From positions 1-16,009 of the forward strand of contig JANQIJ010000180.1 in NCBI GenBank assembly GCA_028282185.1: a DNA stretch of 16,009 nt, given 5' to 3'. The notes below the pieces were generated by a model. It was not told where the DNA came from. It searched no databases and saw only the letters and a program-made list of their open reading frames with translations. Source of the DNA: Rhodospirillales bacterium. GTDB taxonomy: Bacteria > Pseudomonadota > Alphaproteobacteria > Rhodospirillales > Casp-alpha2. Shown piece by piece: positions 1-7,582 of the stretch. A program made the position numbers and the translations under genes. The stretch's first letter is position 1; the number at the start of each line of letters is the position of its first letter.

Positions 1-1334
1 CCTCCTTCACCTATGTGACGGCCCAGATCAATGCCTCGGGCACCATTGCCGCGCGGGCGCTTCAGATTCCCTTTGAATTCGGTGTCTGGATCGGCCTCCT
101 TGGTATTCTGCTGTGCTCCATGCTCGGCGGTATGCGGGCGGTGACCTGGACCCAGGTGGCGCAGTACATCGTGCTGATCATCGCCTACCTGTTGCCGGTG
201 ATCTGGATGTCCAGCAAGCAGGGCTTCGGCGTCTTTCCGCAATTGTTCTACGGTGATGCCGTGGCGCGGATCGCCGAACTGGAACCGCAATTGGGGGTCG
301 GCGAATTGATGCCGGCGGCCAAGATCGCTGGTCAGAAGGCCTTGACGGTGCTGCACAACGCCCCCGCCGACGGCGGCATGGGCGCTTGGAAGTTCGTCAC
401 CCTGGCGTTCTGCATGATGGCCGGCACGGCGTCGCTGCCGCACATTCTGATGCGCTACTTCACCACGCCCAGCGTGCGTGACGCGCGGAAGTCGGTCGGC
501 TGGTCGCTGTTCTTCATCTTCCTGCTCTACTTCACGGCGCCGGCCCTGGCCACGCTGACCAAGCTGCAGCTTCTCGATCCCAACCTGGCGACGGCGATCA
601 TCGGCAAGTCCATTGCCGATGTGAACGCGCTGGAATGGATCCAGAAATGGAGCGCCGTCGGCATGCTCACGGTGCAGGACGCCAACGCGGACGGCATCTT
701 GCAGATCAACGAGCTGTTCATGAGAACGGGTATCGTCGTTCTGGCCACGCCGGAAATGGCGGGGCTGCCCTATGTGATCTCGGGCCTCGTCGCCGCGGGC
801 GGCATGGCGGCCGCCATGTCGACCGCCGACGGCCTGCTGCTCGCCATCGCCAACGCGCTGTCGCATGATCTTTACTACAAGATCATCGACCCGCAGGCGG
901 AAACCAAGAAGCGGCTTTTGGTGGCGCGTGTCCTGCTCATCGTTATCGGTGCGGCGGGCGCGTTCATCGCCAGCCTCAAGCTGACCGGCATTCTCGGTGC
1001 CGTGGCTTGGGCGTTCTGCTTCGCCATGTCGGGGCTCTTTGTCCCGCTGGTTCTCGGCGTGTGGTGGAAACGGGCCACCCGGGAGGGCGCGATCGCGTCC
1101 ATGATCCTCGGGTTCCTGTCCGGTTCCGCCTACCTGTATCACGTTCGGTTCGCCGGCGGTGAGCAGTTCCTGGGTCTTGACCACCTGCGTTTCGGCATCG
1201 TCGGCATCACCGTCGGCTTCGTCGCGATGATCGTGGTCAGCCTGATGACCAAGGAACCGAGTGAGGAAATCCAGAAGATGGTGGACGACACCCGCGTTCC
1301 GGCGGGTGACACGGTTCTAGGGTCGCAGCACTAA
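1..1334 (+). CDS. Sodium:solute symporter (acetate/VC_2705-like), 5' end outside window
   Basis: This is the C-terminal part of an SSS-family cation:solute symporter. The frame is open from position 3 (reading SFTYVTAQINASG) to the TAA at 1332-1334, giving about 443 visible residues. Family members are usually about 550-600 aa, so roughly a quarter is missing upstream. Many hydrophobic membrane segments are visible. The stretch STADGLLLAIANALSHDLY near nt 820-870 is a typical SSS-family core motif, and the overall look resembles the VC_2705/ActP acetate permease subfamily. The expected role is Na+-driven uptake of a small carboxylate at the inner membrane; the actual substrate cannot be read from the sequence. 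A canonical EF-hand-type loop (DANADGILQINE, nt 678-713) lies in an apparent extramembrane insert. A strong terminator follows 24 nt after the stop, so this is the last gene of its transcript. Confidence 0.85.
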   Translation, partial: SFTYVTAQINASGTIAARALQIPFEFGVWIGLLGILLCSMLGGMRAVTWTQVAQYIVLIIAYLLPVIWMSSKQGFGVFPQLFYGDAVARIAELEPQLGVGELMPAAKIAGQKALTVLHNAPADGGMGAWKFVTLAFCMMAGTASLPHILMRYFTTPSVRDARKSVGWSLFFIFLLYFTAPALATLTKLQLLDPNLATAIIGKSIADVNALEWIQKWSAVGMLTVQDANADGILQINELFMRTGIVVLATPEMAGLPYVISGLVAAGGMAAAMSTADGLLLAIANALSHDLYYKIIDPQAETKKRLLVARVLLIVIGAAGAFIASLKLTGILGAVAWAFCFAMSGLFVPLVLGVWWKRATREGAIASMILGFLSGSAYLYHVRFAGGEQFLGLDHLRFGIVGITVGFVAMIVVSLMTKEPSEEIQKMVDDTRVPAGDTVLGSQH

Positions 1335-1358
1335 CACCGTCATCTGATCCGAACTGCG

Positions 1359-1393
1359 CGGGGGCGGGACCTGGTTCCGCCCCCGTTTCTTTT
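1359..1393 (+). terminator. Rho-independent terminator of the symporter gene
   Basis: There is an 11-bp stem (1359-1369 with 1375-1385, one G-T pair, mostly G:C) around a 5-nt loop (CCTGG), followed directly by TTTCTTTT (1386-1393). It begins 24 nt after the symporter stop codon. This is the clearest intrinsic terminator in the window. Confidence 0.9.
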
Positions 1394-1397
1394 GCCA

Positions 1398-1585
1398 GAG
1401 CGTGTCATGTCTAGATCGAATCGTTGAGACGCCGTTTCCGGTTCGCTGGCTAGGAAGGCCGGCTCCCACGGGGTGTCCCCGGTCAAATTTGCCCGGGAGG
1501 CGCCCCCGGTGGCCCCCGGGGGTGTCCCCGCATCGGAAACCCGGCCTGCCGATCTCAGTTGTTTCAATCTAGAGATGACACGCTC
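1398..1585. repeat. Element bounded by 19-bp imperfect inverted repeats (MITE-like)
   Basis: The left end GAGCGTGTCATGTCTAGAT (1398-1416) is the reverse complement of 1567-1585 with one mismatch in 19. Weaker similarity continues inward (GAATCGTTGAGA-like on both arms). The interior is very G+C-rich and self-complementary, and it contains the direct repeat GGGGTGTCCCCG twice (about 1468-1480 and 1519-1531). No ORF inside looks like a transposase. A related string, TAGAGCGTGTC read on the minus strand, overlaps the stop codon of the serine dehydratase gene near 11163-11173, so the end motif may be dispersed in this genome. It could be a non-autonomous mobile element, a dispersed intergenic repeat, or simply a large hairpin; no target-site duplication was identified. 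Confidence 0.5.
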
Positions 1586-1954
1586 CAGTTTTCCTTGTCG
1601 ATTTGCCGCCCGGCGGGCGATCCGGCTTTGGCAAGTCCGGTCTGCGTCGACCGCCGGGCGGTGTCCGGGCAGCAGATTTGAACATGGGGTCGAGGCGCGT
1701 CTTCCGGGGCGGCTCGATGGTCCGCGCCCCAGTGGGCGCGTCGGCCTTGACTGCGTGACAACCGGTTTTCGAGAACCCGGCGGATATTAACGTCTTGCCG
1801 CCGCGCCAAAGGCTGGCGCACCGTTGTCCCTTTGACGCCCTCTTCGGCGTCAGTTGGCGGTGCGATGTCCCGCAGCCCCAATGCATCGCCGGATGCGGTT
1901 CGGTGGCAGCGTCCGTTGGGGGAGCCGGGCCCCGCGGCCCGGCCCCGTCCGCGG
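1586..1954. other. Non-coding region with several hairpins between the inverted-repeat element and the first chemoreceptor
   Basis: No ORF here resembles a known protein. Three structured segments are visible. GCGCCA/TGGCGC (1803-1808 with 1814-1819) forms a small hairpin. A two-tier hairpin at 1818-1863 has an outer stem GCACCG/CGGTGC and an inner stem TGACGCC/GGCGTCA with a 6-nt loop. An 8-bp stem GCCGGGCC/GGCCCGGC with a 4-nt loop (1924-1943) lies just beyond the stop of the minus-strand receptor gene and may terminate it, although no T-tract follows. A similar G+C-rich string (CGGGCCCCGCGG) recurs after the second receptor gene near 5546-5557. Whether any of this is a small RNA is unknown. 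Confidence 0.4.
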
Positions 1955-3952
1955 TCAGGAAGCTCTGACGGTTTCCAAGAACTTCGTTACTTCCGTCGAC
2001 AGTGAATTCGTATCGCCGGACAAGGCGTCCGCGCTGGACAGGATTTTCCCGGCGACAACGCCTGTATCAGTGGCGCTTCGATTGACATCGGCGATGTTCG
2101 ACGAGACCTGCTGCGTGCCCGATGCAGCCTGGTTGACATTGGAGGCGATCTCGTTGGTGGACGCCTGTTGCTGTTCCACCGCGGCGGCCACCGCCGTGGT
2201 GATTTCGTCGATGTTGCCGATGGTCTTGGCAATACCTTCGACACTGATTGCGGCGTTTTTGGTGGCGTCCTGGACGCTGCCGATTTGGCTGCTGATTTCC
2301 TCGGTCGCCCGTGTGGTTTGGGTTGCCAGATTCTTGACCTCGCTCGCCACCACGGCGAAGCCCTTGCCCGCATCTCCGGCGCGGGCCGCCTCGATCGTAG
2401 CATTCAGCGCCAGCAGGTTCGTTTGCTCGGCGATGTCGGTGATCAAATTAACCACTTCGCCGATGCGTTGGGCGGATTGAACCAGGCCCTGGATGTCGCC
2501 GTGGACGGTTTCCGCTTCCTCGACCGCCGAGTTTGCGACGCGTGTGGCTTCCGTGACCTGATGGCTGATCTCCTTGATGGAAGTGCTCAGTTCCTCGGTC
2601 GCCGAGGCCACCGTTTGAACATTGTTGGAGGTCTGCTCCGAAGCCGTGGCGACGGTATCCGATTTCGTGCGGGCGTCGTCCGCTTTGCTCGTCATTTCTT
2701 CTGCGGATGACCGCATTTGCAGGGCCGCGGAAGAGACCTTGGTGACGACGCTTCCGACGCTTTCCTCGAAGGCGTCCGCCAGGGCCCTGAGGGAGGCCTG
2801 CTTCTCCGCCTCCGCTTTTTTCGCCGCTTCCTGTTGTTGTTCTTCCAGGCGCTGGACTTCCAGGGCATTGTCCTTGAATACCTGAACGGCCTTCGACATG
2901 GCGCCGATTTCGTCCTTGCGGTCTTGAGACGGCACGTCGGCGGCAAGGTTGCCGTCGGATAATTCGCCCATGGTCACGGTCATCTCATTGATCGGGCGGG
3001 AGATCCCCCGGCCGATGAAGAAAGCCAGAATAATACCGATGATGACCGACCCGATGCTCAACGCGGTGATGGTCACCGTGTCCTGTTTCAGGGTTTCCAC
3101 CATCTCAGGGCCGACGGTGTCTTGTTCGGCCTTGATGTCCAGTTTCAAGGTTTCGATGTCGTCGGCGATTTTCGGGCCGATTGTATCCAGCGTCCCGTGG
3201 ATAATATTGTTTCGGGCGTTGATCGTTTTGTAGGTCTGCTCGAACGCATCGCTGTAAATCTTTGTCAACGAGACAGCTTCCGATGCCAGTTTCCGCCGTT
3301 TCGGGTTCTGCAACGAGACGAGCAGTTCGCCGGCACTGTTGCCGAAGGAGGTTATTTCCTTCACCACCCGCTGATAGGCGGCATCATTGTTGTTCAACAG
3401 GTATTTGACCACGTAAAGCCGCGCCAACAGCAATTCGCGGAGCGCCTGGCCCGCGTTGTAGGCGGCTTCCGCGTCGCCATCCTCTTTCGCACTCAGCATG
3501 ACAGCGGACAGATTCCGTTCGATCTGGGGGCCGATCTTGTCCAGCTTGTTGTTGACCAGATCGTTCCGGGTGTCCTGCAGGTTCGTCACCTCGCCAAAGA
3601 AACCGAGGTAGACGGTAAGTTGTTCGCCGACATTGCCGACCAGTTCATTCTTATCTTTTTGAAGAAGGAGCTTTCGCAGGTCCTCGGCCAAGGTAATGGC
3701 CGTGTTTGTCCGTTGTCTCACGACTTCCGCCGTCTCGTTGGACGGCGTGATGATGTAGTTTTTGACAGCCAGCCGGGCGGTCAGCATGTTGGCCTGGACG
3801 CGTCCCGAGCCATTGGTCTGCAGGGCCAAGGCCCGGTAACGGCTAAAGCCGTCCCCCAAGGACTTAAAGTCGAGCACGCTTATTGTGGCGATGAAGGCGA
3901 GCAGCAGGATGATGCTGCCGAAGCCCAGAAAAACGCGGGCGGAGATGTTCAT
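1955..3952 (-). CDS. Methyl-accepting chemotaxis protein, copy 1 (HBM-like periplasmic sensor)
   Basis: This is a 665-aa transmembrane chemoreceptor. TM1 is at about residues 7-29, followed by a periplasmic sensor of roughly 260 residues (about 30-290), TM2 (about 293-314), a HAMP domain (about 315-368) and a long cytoplasmic coiled coil. The receptor tip carries AEQTNLLALNATIEAARAG, the CheA/CheW-binding hairpin. The sensor's length and its all-helical, two-bundle look resemble the HBM (helical bimodular) family, known in McpS-type receptors for organic acids; the ligand here is unknown. The start was chosen at 3952 because ATG there is preceded by AGGGG at proper spacing and gives the same MNIS-type N-terminus as the paralogs; the frame extends upstream to 4078, but that would put an extra hydrophilic leader before TM1. 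It ends FLETVRAS with no NWETF-like CheR-docking pentapeptide. It is paralogous to the receptors at 5585-7582 and 8962-10956. Confidence 0.93.
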   Translation of the reverse strand: MNISARVFLGFGSIILLLAFIATISVLDFKSLGDGFSRYRALALQTNGSGRVQANMLTARLAVKNYIITPSNETAEVVRQRTNTAITLAEDLRKLLLQKDKNELVGNVGEQLTVYLGFFGEVTNLQDTRNDLVNNKLDKIGPQIERNLSAVMLSAKEDGDAEAAYNAGQALRELLLARLYVVKYLLNNNDAAYQRVVKEITSFGNSAGELLVSLQNPKRRKLASEAVSLTKIYSDAFEQTYKTINARNNIIHGTLDTIGPKIADDIETLKLDIKAEQDTVGPEMVETLKQDTVTITALSIGSVIIGIILAFFIGRGISRPINEMTVTMGELSDGNLAADVPSQDRKDEIGAMSKAVQVFKDNALEVQRLEEQQQEAAKKAEAEKQASLRALADAFEESVGSVVTKVSSAALQMRSSAEEMTSKADDARTKSDTVATASEQTSNNVQTVASATEELSTSIKEISHQVTEATRVANSAVEEAETVHGDIQGLVQSAQRIGEVVNLITDIAEQTNLLALNATIEAARAGDAGKGFAVVASEVKNLATQTTRATEEISSQIGSVQDATKNAAISVEGIAKTIGNIDEITTAVAAAVEQQQASTNEIASNVNQAASGTQQVSSNIADVNRSATDTGVVAGKILSSADALSGDTNSLSTEVTKFLETVRAS

Positions 3953-4390
3953 TTTTAACCCCTGTAGTTGGCGGTTCCCGCTTGGCTCCTTTGCCAAACG
4001 ATTCCCCGCCAAGAGGCAAAATAGAGGCCAAGAGAAATTCTTCTTCTGAGGCCAATTCACCCCTAAGTATTGGGCCAATATATCTCAGTATTAGAAATTT
4101 TTTAATAAACGGAGCGTAATAATGGATTTTATAATATAAAATTATTGCACCAATGGTAATATATTTATATTTTTAATTGATAGAATGCGGCGTGTCGTGC
4201 CGAGATTGGCGATATCGCAGCCATCAGAAGCTTTATGATGTCACGGGCGGGTCGTGGCCCGTTGGCTTCTTTGTGATGACTCTGGTCATCCTGACGGTGT
4301 TTCTTTTGCTTTTGCCCCAGTTGATTTTTATAAGGGTGCGGTTTCTTTTCGCGCCCATTCAGAGGCGCAGGACGTCGAGGACACTCCGCC
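3953..4390. promoter_or_regulatory. Divergent intergenic region with an A+T-rich island
   Basis: This lies between the minus-strand receptor start and the plus-strand YggT-like gene. Positions about 4078-4180 are strikingly A+T-rich compared with the surrounding DNA and probably hold promoter elements for one or both genes, although no confident -35/-10 pair can be chosen. Closer to the receptor, the octamer GAGGCCAA occurs at 4024-4031 and 4048-4055, with the near copy GAGGCAAA at 4013-4020, a possible operator. In the leader of the YggT-like gene there are two short hairpins: ACGGGC/GCCCGT (4243-4248 with 4257-4262) and GATGAC/GTCATC (4275-4280 with 4285-4290). An open frame from TTG 4177 to 4425 contains one hydrophobic stretch, but it overlaps the next gene and has no family resemblance. 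Confidence 0.45.
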
Positions 4391-4744
4391 TTGGAACACA
4401 TGCCCATTTCCGTCCTCGCCATTGATTACATCCTGGGCATCATCATGTGGACCCTGATCGGGCGCTCGGCGATGAACATCTTTCTGCCGATCAATTCCGA
4501 ATTCTTCTTCATGAAGGCTTTCGTCAAGATGACGGACCCGGTGCTGCGGGTGTTTCGTCCGGTCACCCCGGGGTTCCTGTTTGACGCCGTCGTCCCGCTC
4601 TATGTCGCTTGGTTTTTCTTTATGGGCCGCTTCTATCTGATGCCCTGGCTGTTGGGGTATTCGGTCATGGGCATGCTGTCGTTCCCGCTTGAAGGGGATA
4701 TCGCGCGGGCGATCTGGCAAGCCTTCGGCACCCGCGCCGAGTAA
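4391..4744 (+). CDS. YggT-family-like small integral membrane protein
   Basis: This 117-aa hydrophobic protein has an N-terminal membrane segment (about residues 8-30), then MTDPVLRVFRPVTPG (about residues 46-60), then further membrane segments. The order of TM segment, T-(D/E)-P-V-L-R-x-x-R-x-x-x-P and TM segment is the signature of YggT-like proteins, inner-membrane proteins linked in other bacteria to osmotic tolerance or to envelope and division functions. The start is uncertain: TTG at 4391 has AGGA (4378-4381) nine bases upstream, while ATG at 4400 would remove three residues but has a poorer ribosome site. The stop codon TAA (4742-4744) overlaps the ATG of the following SDR gene in TAATG, which indicates a two-gene operon with translational coupling. 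The pairing of this membrane protein with an SDR is not one I recognise. Confidence 0.7.
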   Translation: MEHMPISVLAIDYILGIIMWTLIGRSAMNIFLPINSEFFFMKAFVKMTDPVLRVFRPVTPGFLFDAVVPLYVAWFFFMGRFYLMPWLLGYSVMGMLSFPLEGDIARAIWQAFGTRAE

Positions 4745-5505
4745 TGGCGGATGTCTTTTCACTTGCCGGGCGTCGCGCGCTGGTCACCGGCGCGGCGCGG
4801 GGTCTCGGTTTGGAGATCGCCAAGTCCCTGGCCCTGGGCGGCGCTCGGGTTTGCCTGGGTGGACGCGACCTGCCGGCGCTGGACGACGCGGCGGACGCCA
4901 TCAATGACGCCGGCGGCCGGGCCCGGACCCTGCCCTTCGACATCGCCGACGCGGCGATGACCGAGGCGGCGGTCGACGACCTGGAGGCCGACGGCGGCCT
5001 GGACATCCTGGTCAACGCGGCAGGCGCGCGCGACCGCCGCACGCTCGACGCTCTGGACGTGGCGGCGCTGCATAAGATGCTCGAGGTCAACTTGGTCGGT
5101 GCCTTCATCCTGTCCCGCGCGGTGGCGCCGCAAATGCGCGAACGCGGCGGCGGCCGGATCATCCATCTGACCTCCATCGCCGGCCATATCGCCCGTGCCG
5201 GCGATGCCGCCTATACGGCGTCGAAGGCTGGCTTGACCGGCCTGGTCCGGGCGCTCGCCGCTGAATTGGGGCCCGACAAGATCACCGTCAATGCGATCGC
5301 GCCCGGCTACTTCGCCACCCAAGCCAATACCGCGATGGTCGATGATCCGGACGTGGCCGCCTGGCTGGCGAAGCGAACGTCGCTCGGCCGCTGGGGGGAC
5401 CCGGCGGAAATCGCCGGAGCGGCGCGCTTCCTGGCGTCCGACGAGGCGGCTTTTATCACCGGCCATGTCCTGGCCGTGGACGGCGGCTACCTGGCGCATT
5501 TTTAG
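4744..5505 (+). CDS. Short-chain dehydrogenase/reductase (SDR), FabG/gluconate-5-dehydrogenase-like
   Basis: This 253-aa classical SDR is complete. The cofactor loop TGAARGLG is at residues 15-22, the NAAG motif at 91-94, the catalytic tetrad is N116, S144, Y157 and K161 (YTASK), and it ends with the usual VDGGY near the C-terminus. Arg41 (GGRD) after the second beta-strand favours NADP(H). It should be a soluble cytoplasmic oxidoreductase for a hydroxy/keto group; the substrate cannot be deduced, and gluconate-5-dehydrogenase, FabG-like reductase or another sugar/polyol dehydrogenase are all possible. Its ATG overlaps the stop of the YggT-like gene. It converges on the second receptor gene with only 79 bp between the stop codons. 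A decayed paralog with about four-fifths identical residues over the central region (hand count) lies at 8400-8889 and converges on the third receptor in the same way. Confidence 0.92.
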   Translation: MADVFSLAGRRALVTGAARGLGLEIAKSLALGGARVCLGGRDLPALDDAADAINDAGGRARTLPFDIADAAMTEAAVDDLEADGGLDILVNAAGARDRRTLDALDVAALHKMLEVNLVGAFILSRAVAPQMRERGGGRIIHLTSIAGHIARAGDAAYTASKAGLTGLVRALAAELGPDKITVNAIAPGYFATQANTAMVDDPDVAAWLAKRTSLGRWGDPAEIAGAARFLASDEAAFITGHVLAVDGGYLAHF

Positions 5506-5584
5506 GCGTCCGCCAGCGCCCCGCCGGCCTTCGATCCCTGGTTCGCGGGCCCCGCGGCTGTCGTCCGGCCCCGCGCTTTAAGCG

Positions 5585-7582
5585 TCAAGCGCTGCGCACG
5601 TTGCGGAGGAACGCCTCAACCTCCGCGTGTAGCGACTGTGTGTCGTCGGAGAGGTCGTCGGTGCCGGTGCGAATTTGCTGCGCGGCGGTGCCCGTCTCGT
5701 CGGCGCTTCTCGTTACGTCCTTGATGTTGGTCGAAACTTTTTCGGCGCCGTCTGCCGCTTGTTGGACATTGTTGGCGATCTGCTCCGTCGAGGCCTGCTG
5801 CTCATCCACCGCTGCGGCGATCGTCGCGGTGATCTGATCGATGTTGCCGATCGTCTTGGCGATACCTTCGACGACGGTCGCGGAACTTTCGGTCGCGGCC
5901 TGAATGTCGGTGATCTGGGCGCTGATCTCTTCCGTCGCCTTGGCCGTCTGATTTGCGAGGTTCTTGACTTCGGATGCGACAACGGCAAATCCCTTGCCGG
6001 CGTCGCCGGCGCGGGCGGCTTCAATGGTCGCGTTCAATGCCAGAAGATTGGTCTGTTCGGCGATATCCGTGATCAGGTTGACGACGTCGCCGATGCGTTG
6101 CGCCGAATGCACCAGACCCTGGATGTTCCCATGGGCCGCCTCCGCTTCCGAGACGGCGGTATTCGCGACCTCCGTCGCATTGGTCACCTGTTTGCCGATT
6201 TCATTGATCGAGGCCGCCAGTTCCTCGGTCGTGGAGGCGACGCTCTTGACGTTTGTCGAGGTATGGCTGGATGCCGCGGCGACGGTGTTCGATTTGTCCG
6301 TCGCATCCTCGGCTTTGGCGACCATTTGCTCGGCCGATGCCCGCATGTTTGAGACGGCGGAGGTCACTTTCGAAACCACCGCACCGACGCTTTTCTCGAA
6401 CGTGTCGGCCAGTTCGTCCATGGCAGCCTTCTTTTCTCGTTCCGCTTTTTCGGCCGCTGCTTCCTGTTCGCTTTCCAGTCTTCGGACCTCGATGGCGTGT
6501 TCCTTGAAAACCTGAACGGCCGCGGCCATCTGGCCGATCTCGTCCTTTCTGTTTTGCGATGGGACTTCCGTCTCCAGGTTGCCCGTCGCCAACTGTCCCA
6601 TGGCCTTGGTCATCGCGACGACGGGTCGAGAGATGCTGCGGCCAATCAGGACCGCGACGACGATGCCGCTCAGGAAGGCGACGGCGCCGACGATCTGAAT
6701 GATCAGGGTATTGCTATCGACCGTTTGTTCGGTGTTGGTGCCCAGCGCGTCTTGTTCCGCTTCGATCTCTTGATTCAGTATCTCCATGGTTTCCGCGATC
6801 TCCGGGCCGATCCGATCCAGGGTCTCTGAGATCACTTTATTCTTGTCGGAGCCGATCCCGAACGACTTCTCATAGGCATCCTTGTAATCCGCCGCCTGTT
6901 TCTTCATGGCGGCGACAAGTTGTTGCAGCTCTTCATCGAACAGCGATGCCAACAGCTGGTTGGTGATGTCGTCAAACGCCGCCAGCTCGCGCAGCACCTG
7001 GTCGTGAATCGTGTTTTCCTTGTAGACGAGAAAATTCGCTACATCGCGTTGAACCAGCAACAACGAACGAAGGGCGAGCGCCGCGTTGTAGGCCGATTCA
7101 ACATCGCCGTCGTCTTTCGCGCGGCTCATGACGTCGGTCAATGTTTGGCCGATATCGGCGCCAAGTTTATACACCGTGTCGCGCAACAGACTGTCTTGTG
7201 CATCTTGGAGGTCCGCGACTTGTGTGAAGCCCTGCAGGTAAGTCGCAATCTTCTCATTGCCGCTTTCGATCAGCGACTTTCGGTCTTCTTGGTTTATCTG
7301 GGCGGACAAATTAGCGACGAACGCTTGCGTCGTGTTGACGCGGTTCTGAACGACGCGTTTGGTATCTTCCGAGGGTTCGAGAATATAGTTCCTGACAGCC
7401 AGTTGCGCGGTCAGCATGTTCGCCTGGACACGCCCGGCGGCGACGGTCTGTTTGACCAGCGCCTGATACTTCGAAAACCCGCTTCCGACCGTGTTGATCG
7501 CATAAACGCCAATGCCACCGATGATGGCCAGCAATATCAATGCACAGGAAAATCCGGAAAAAATCCGCGTCGAAATGTTCAT
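5585..7582 (-). CDS. Methyl-accepting chemotaxis protein, copy 2 (HBM-like periplasmic sensor)
   Basis: This 665-aa chemoreceptor has the same architecture as copy 1: TM1 (about residues 7-29), a helical periplasmic sensor of about 260 residues, TM2 (TLIIQIVGAVAFLSGIVVAV), HAMP, a cytoplasmic coiled coil and the receptor-tip hairpin (AEQTNLLALNATIEAARAG). The sensor is the most divergent of the three; for example it has KFSKYQ-type residues and an SFGIGSDKNK segment where copies 1 and 3 read YKTINARNN and YETITERNR. It therefore probably binds a different ligand while sharing the signalling half. The ATG at 7582 is preceded by GGGGAG about 8 nt upstream. It ends FLRNVRSA without a CheR-docking pentapeptide. 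Synonymous codon differences from copies 1 and 3 in the tip region suggest that the duplications are not recent. It converges on the intact SDR gene. Confidence 0.93.
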   Translation of the reverse strand: MNISTRIFSGFSCALILLAIIGGIGVYAINTVGSGFSKYQALVKQTVAAGRVQANMLTAQLAVRNYILEPSEDTKRVVQNRVNTTQAFVANLSAQINQEDRKSLIESGNEKIATYLQGFTQVADLQDAQDSLLRDTVYKLGADIGQTLTDVMSRAKDDGDVESAYNAALALRSLLLVQRDVANFLVYKENTIHDQVLRELAAFDDITNQLLASLFDEELQQLVAAMKKQAADYKDAYEKSFGIGSDKNKVISETLDRIGPEIAETMEILNQEIEAEQDALGTNTEQTVDSNTLIIQIVGAVAFLSGIVVAVLIGRSISRPVVAMTKAMGQLATGNLETEVPSQNRKDEIGQMAAAVQVFKEHAIEVRRLESEQEAAAEKAEREKKAAMDELADTFEKSVGAVVSKVTSAVSNMRASAEQMVAKAEDATDKSNTVAAASSHTSTNVKSVASTTEELAASINEIGKQVTNATEVANTAVSEAEAAHGNIQGLVHSAQRIGDVVNLITDIAEQTNLLALNATIEAARAGDAGKGFAVVASEVKNLANQTAKATEEISAQITDIQAATESSATVVEGIAKTIGNIDQITATIAAAVDEQQASTEQIANNVQQAADGAEKVSTNIKDVTRSADETGTAAQQIRTGTDDLSDDTQSLHAEVEAFLRNVRSA

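Noticed and set aside
1761..1785. tRNA/tmRNA T-arm-like string (GGTTTTCGAGAACC)
   Set aside because: No acceptor, D or anticodon arms can be placed around it.
3953..4078. Extended start for receptor copy 1 at 4078
   Set aside because: The extra 42 residues have no counterpart in the paralogs and precede TM1; ATG 3952 has a proper ribosome site.
4177..4425. 82-aa frame with one hydrophobic stretch
   Set aside because: It has a TTG start without a ribosome site, overlaps the YggT-like gene, and matches no family I recognise.
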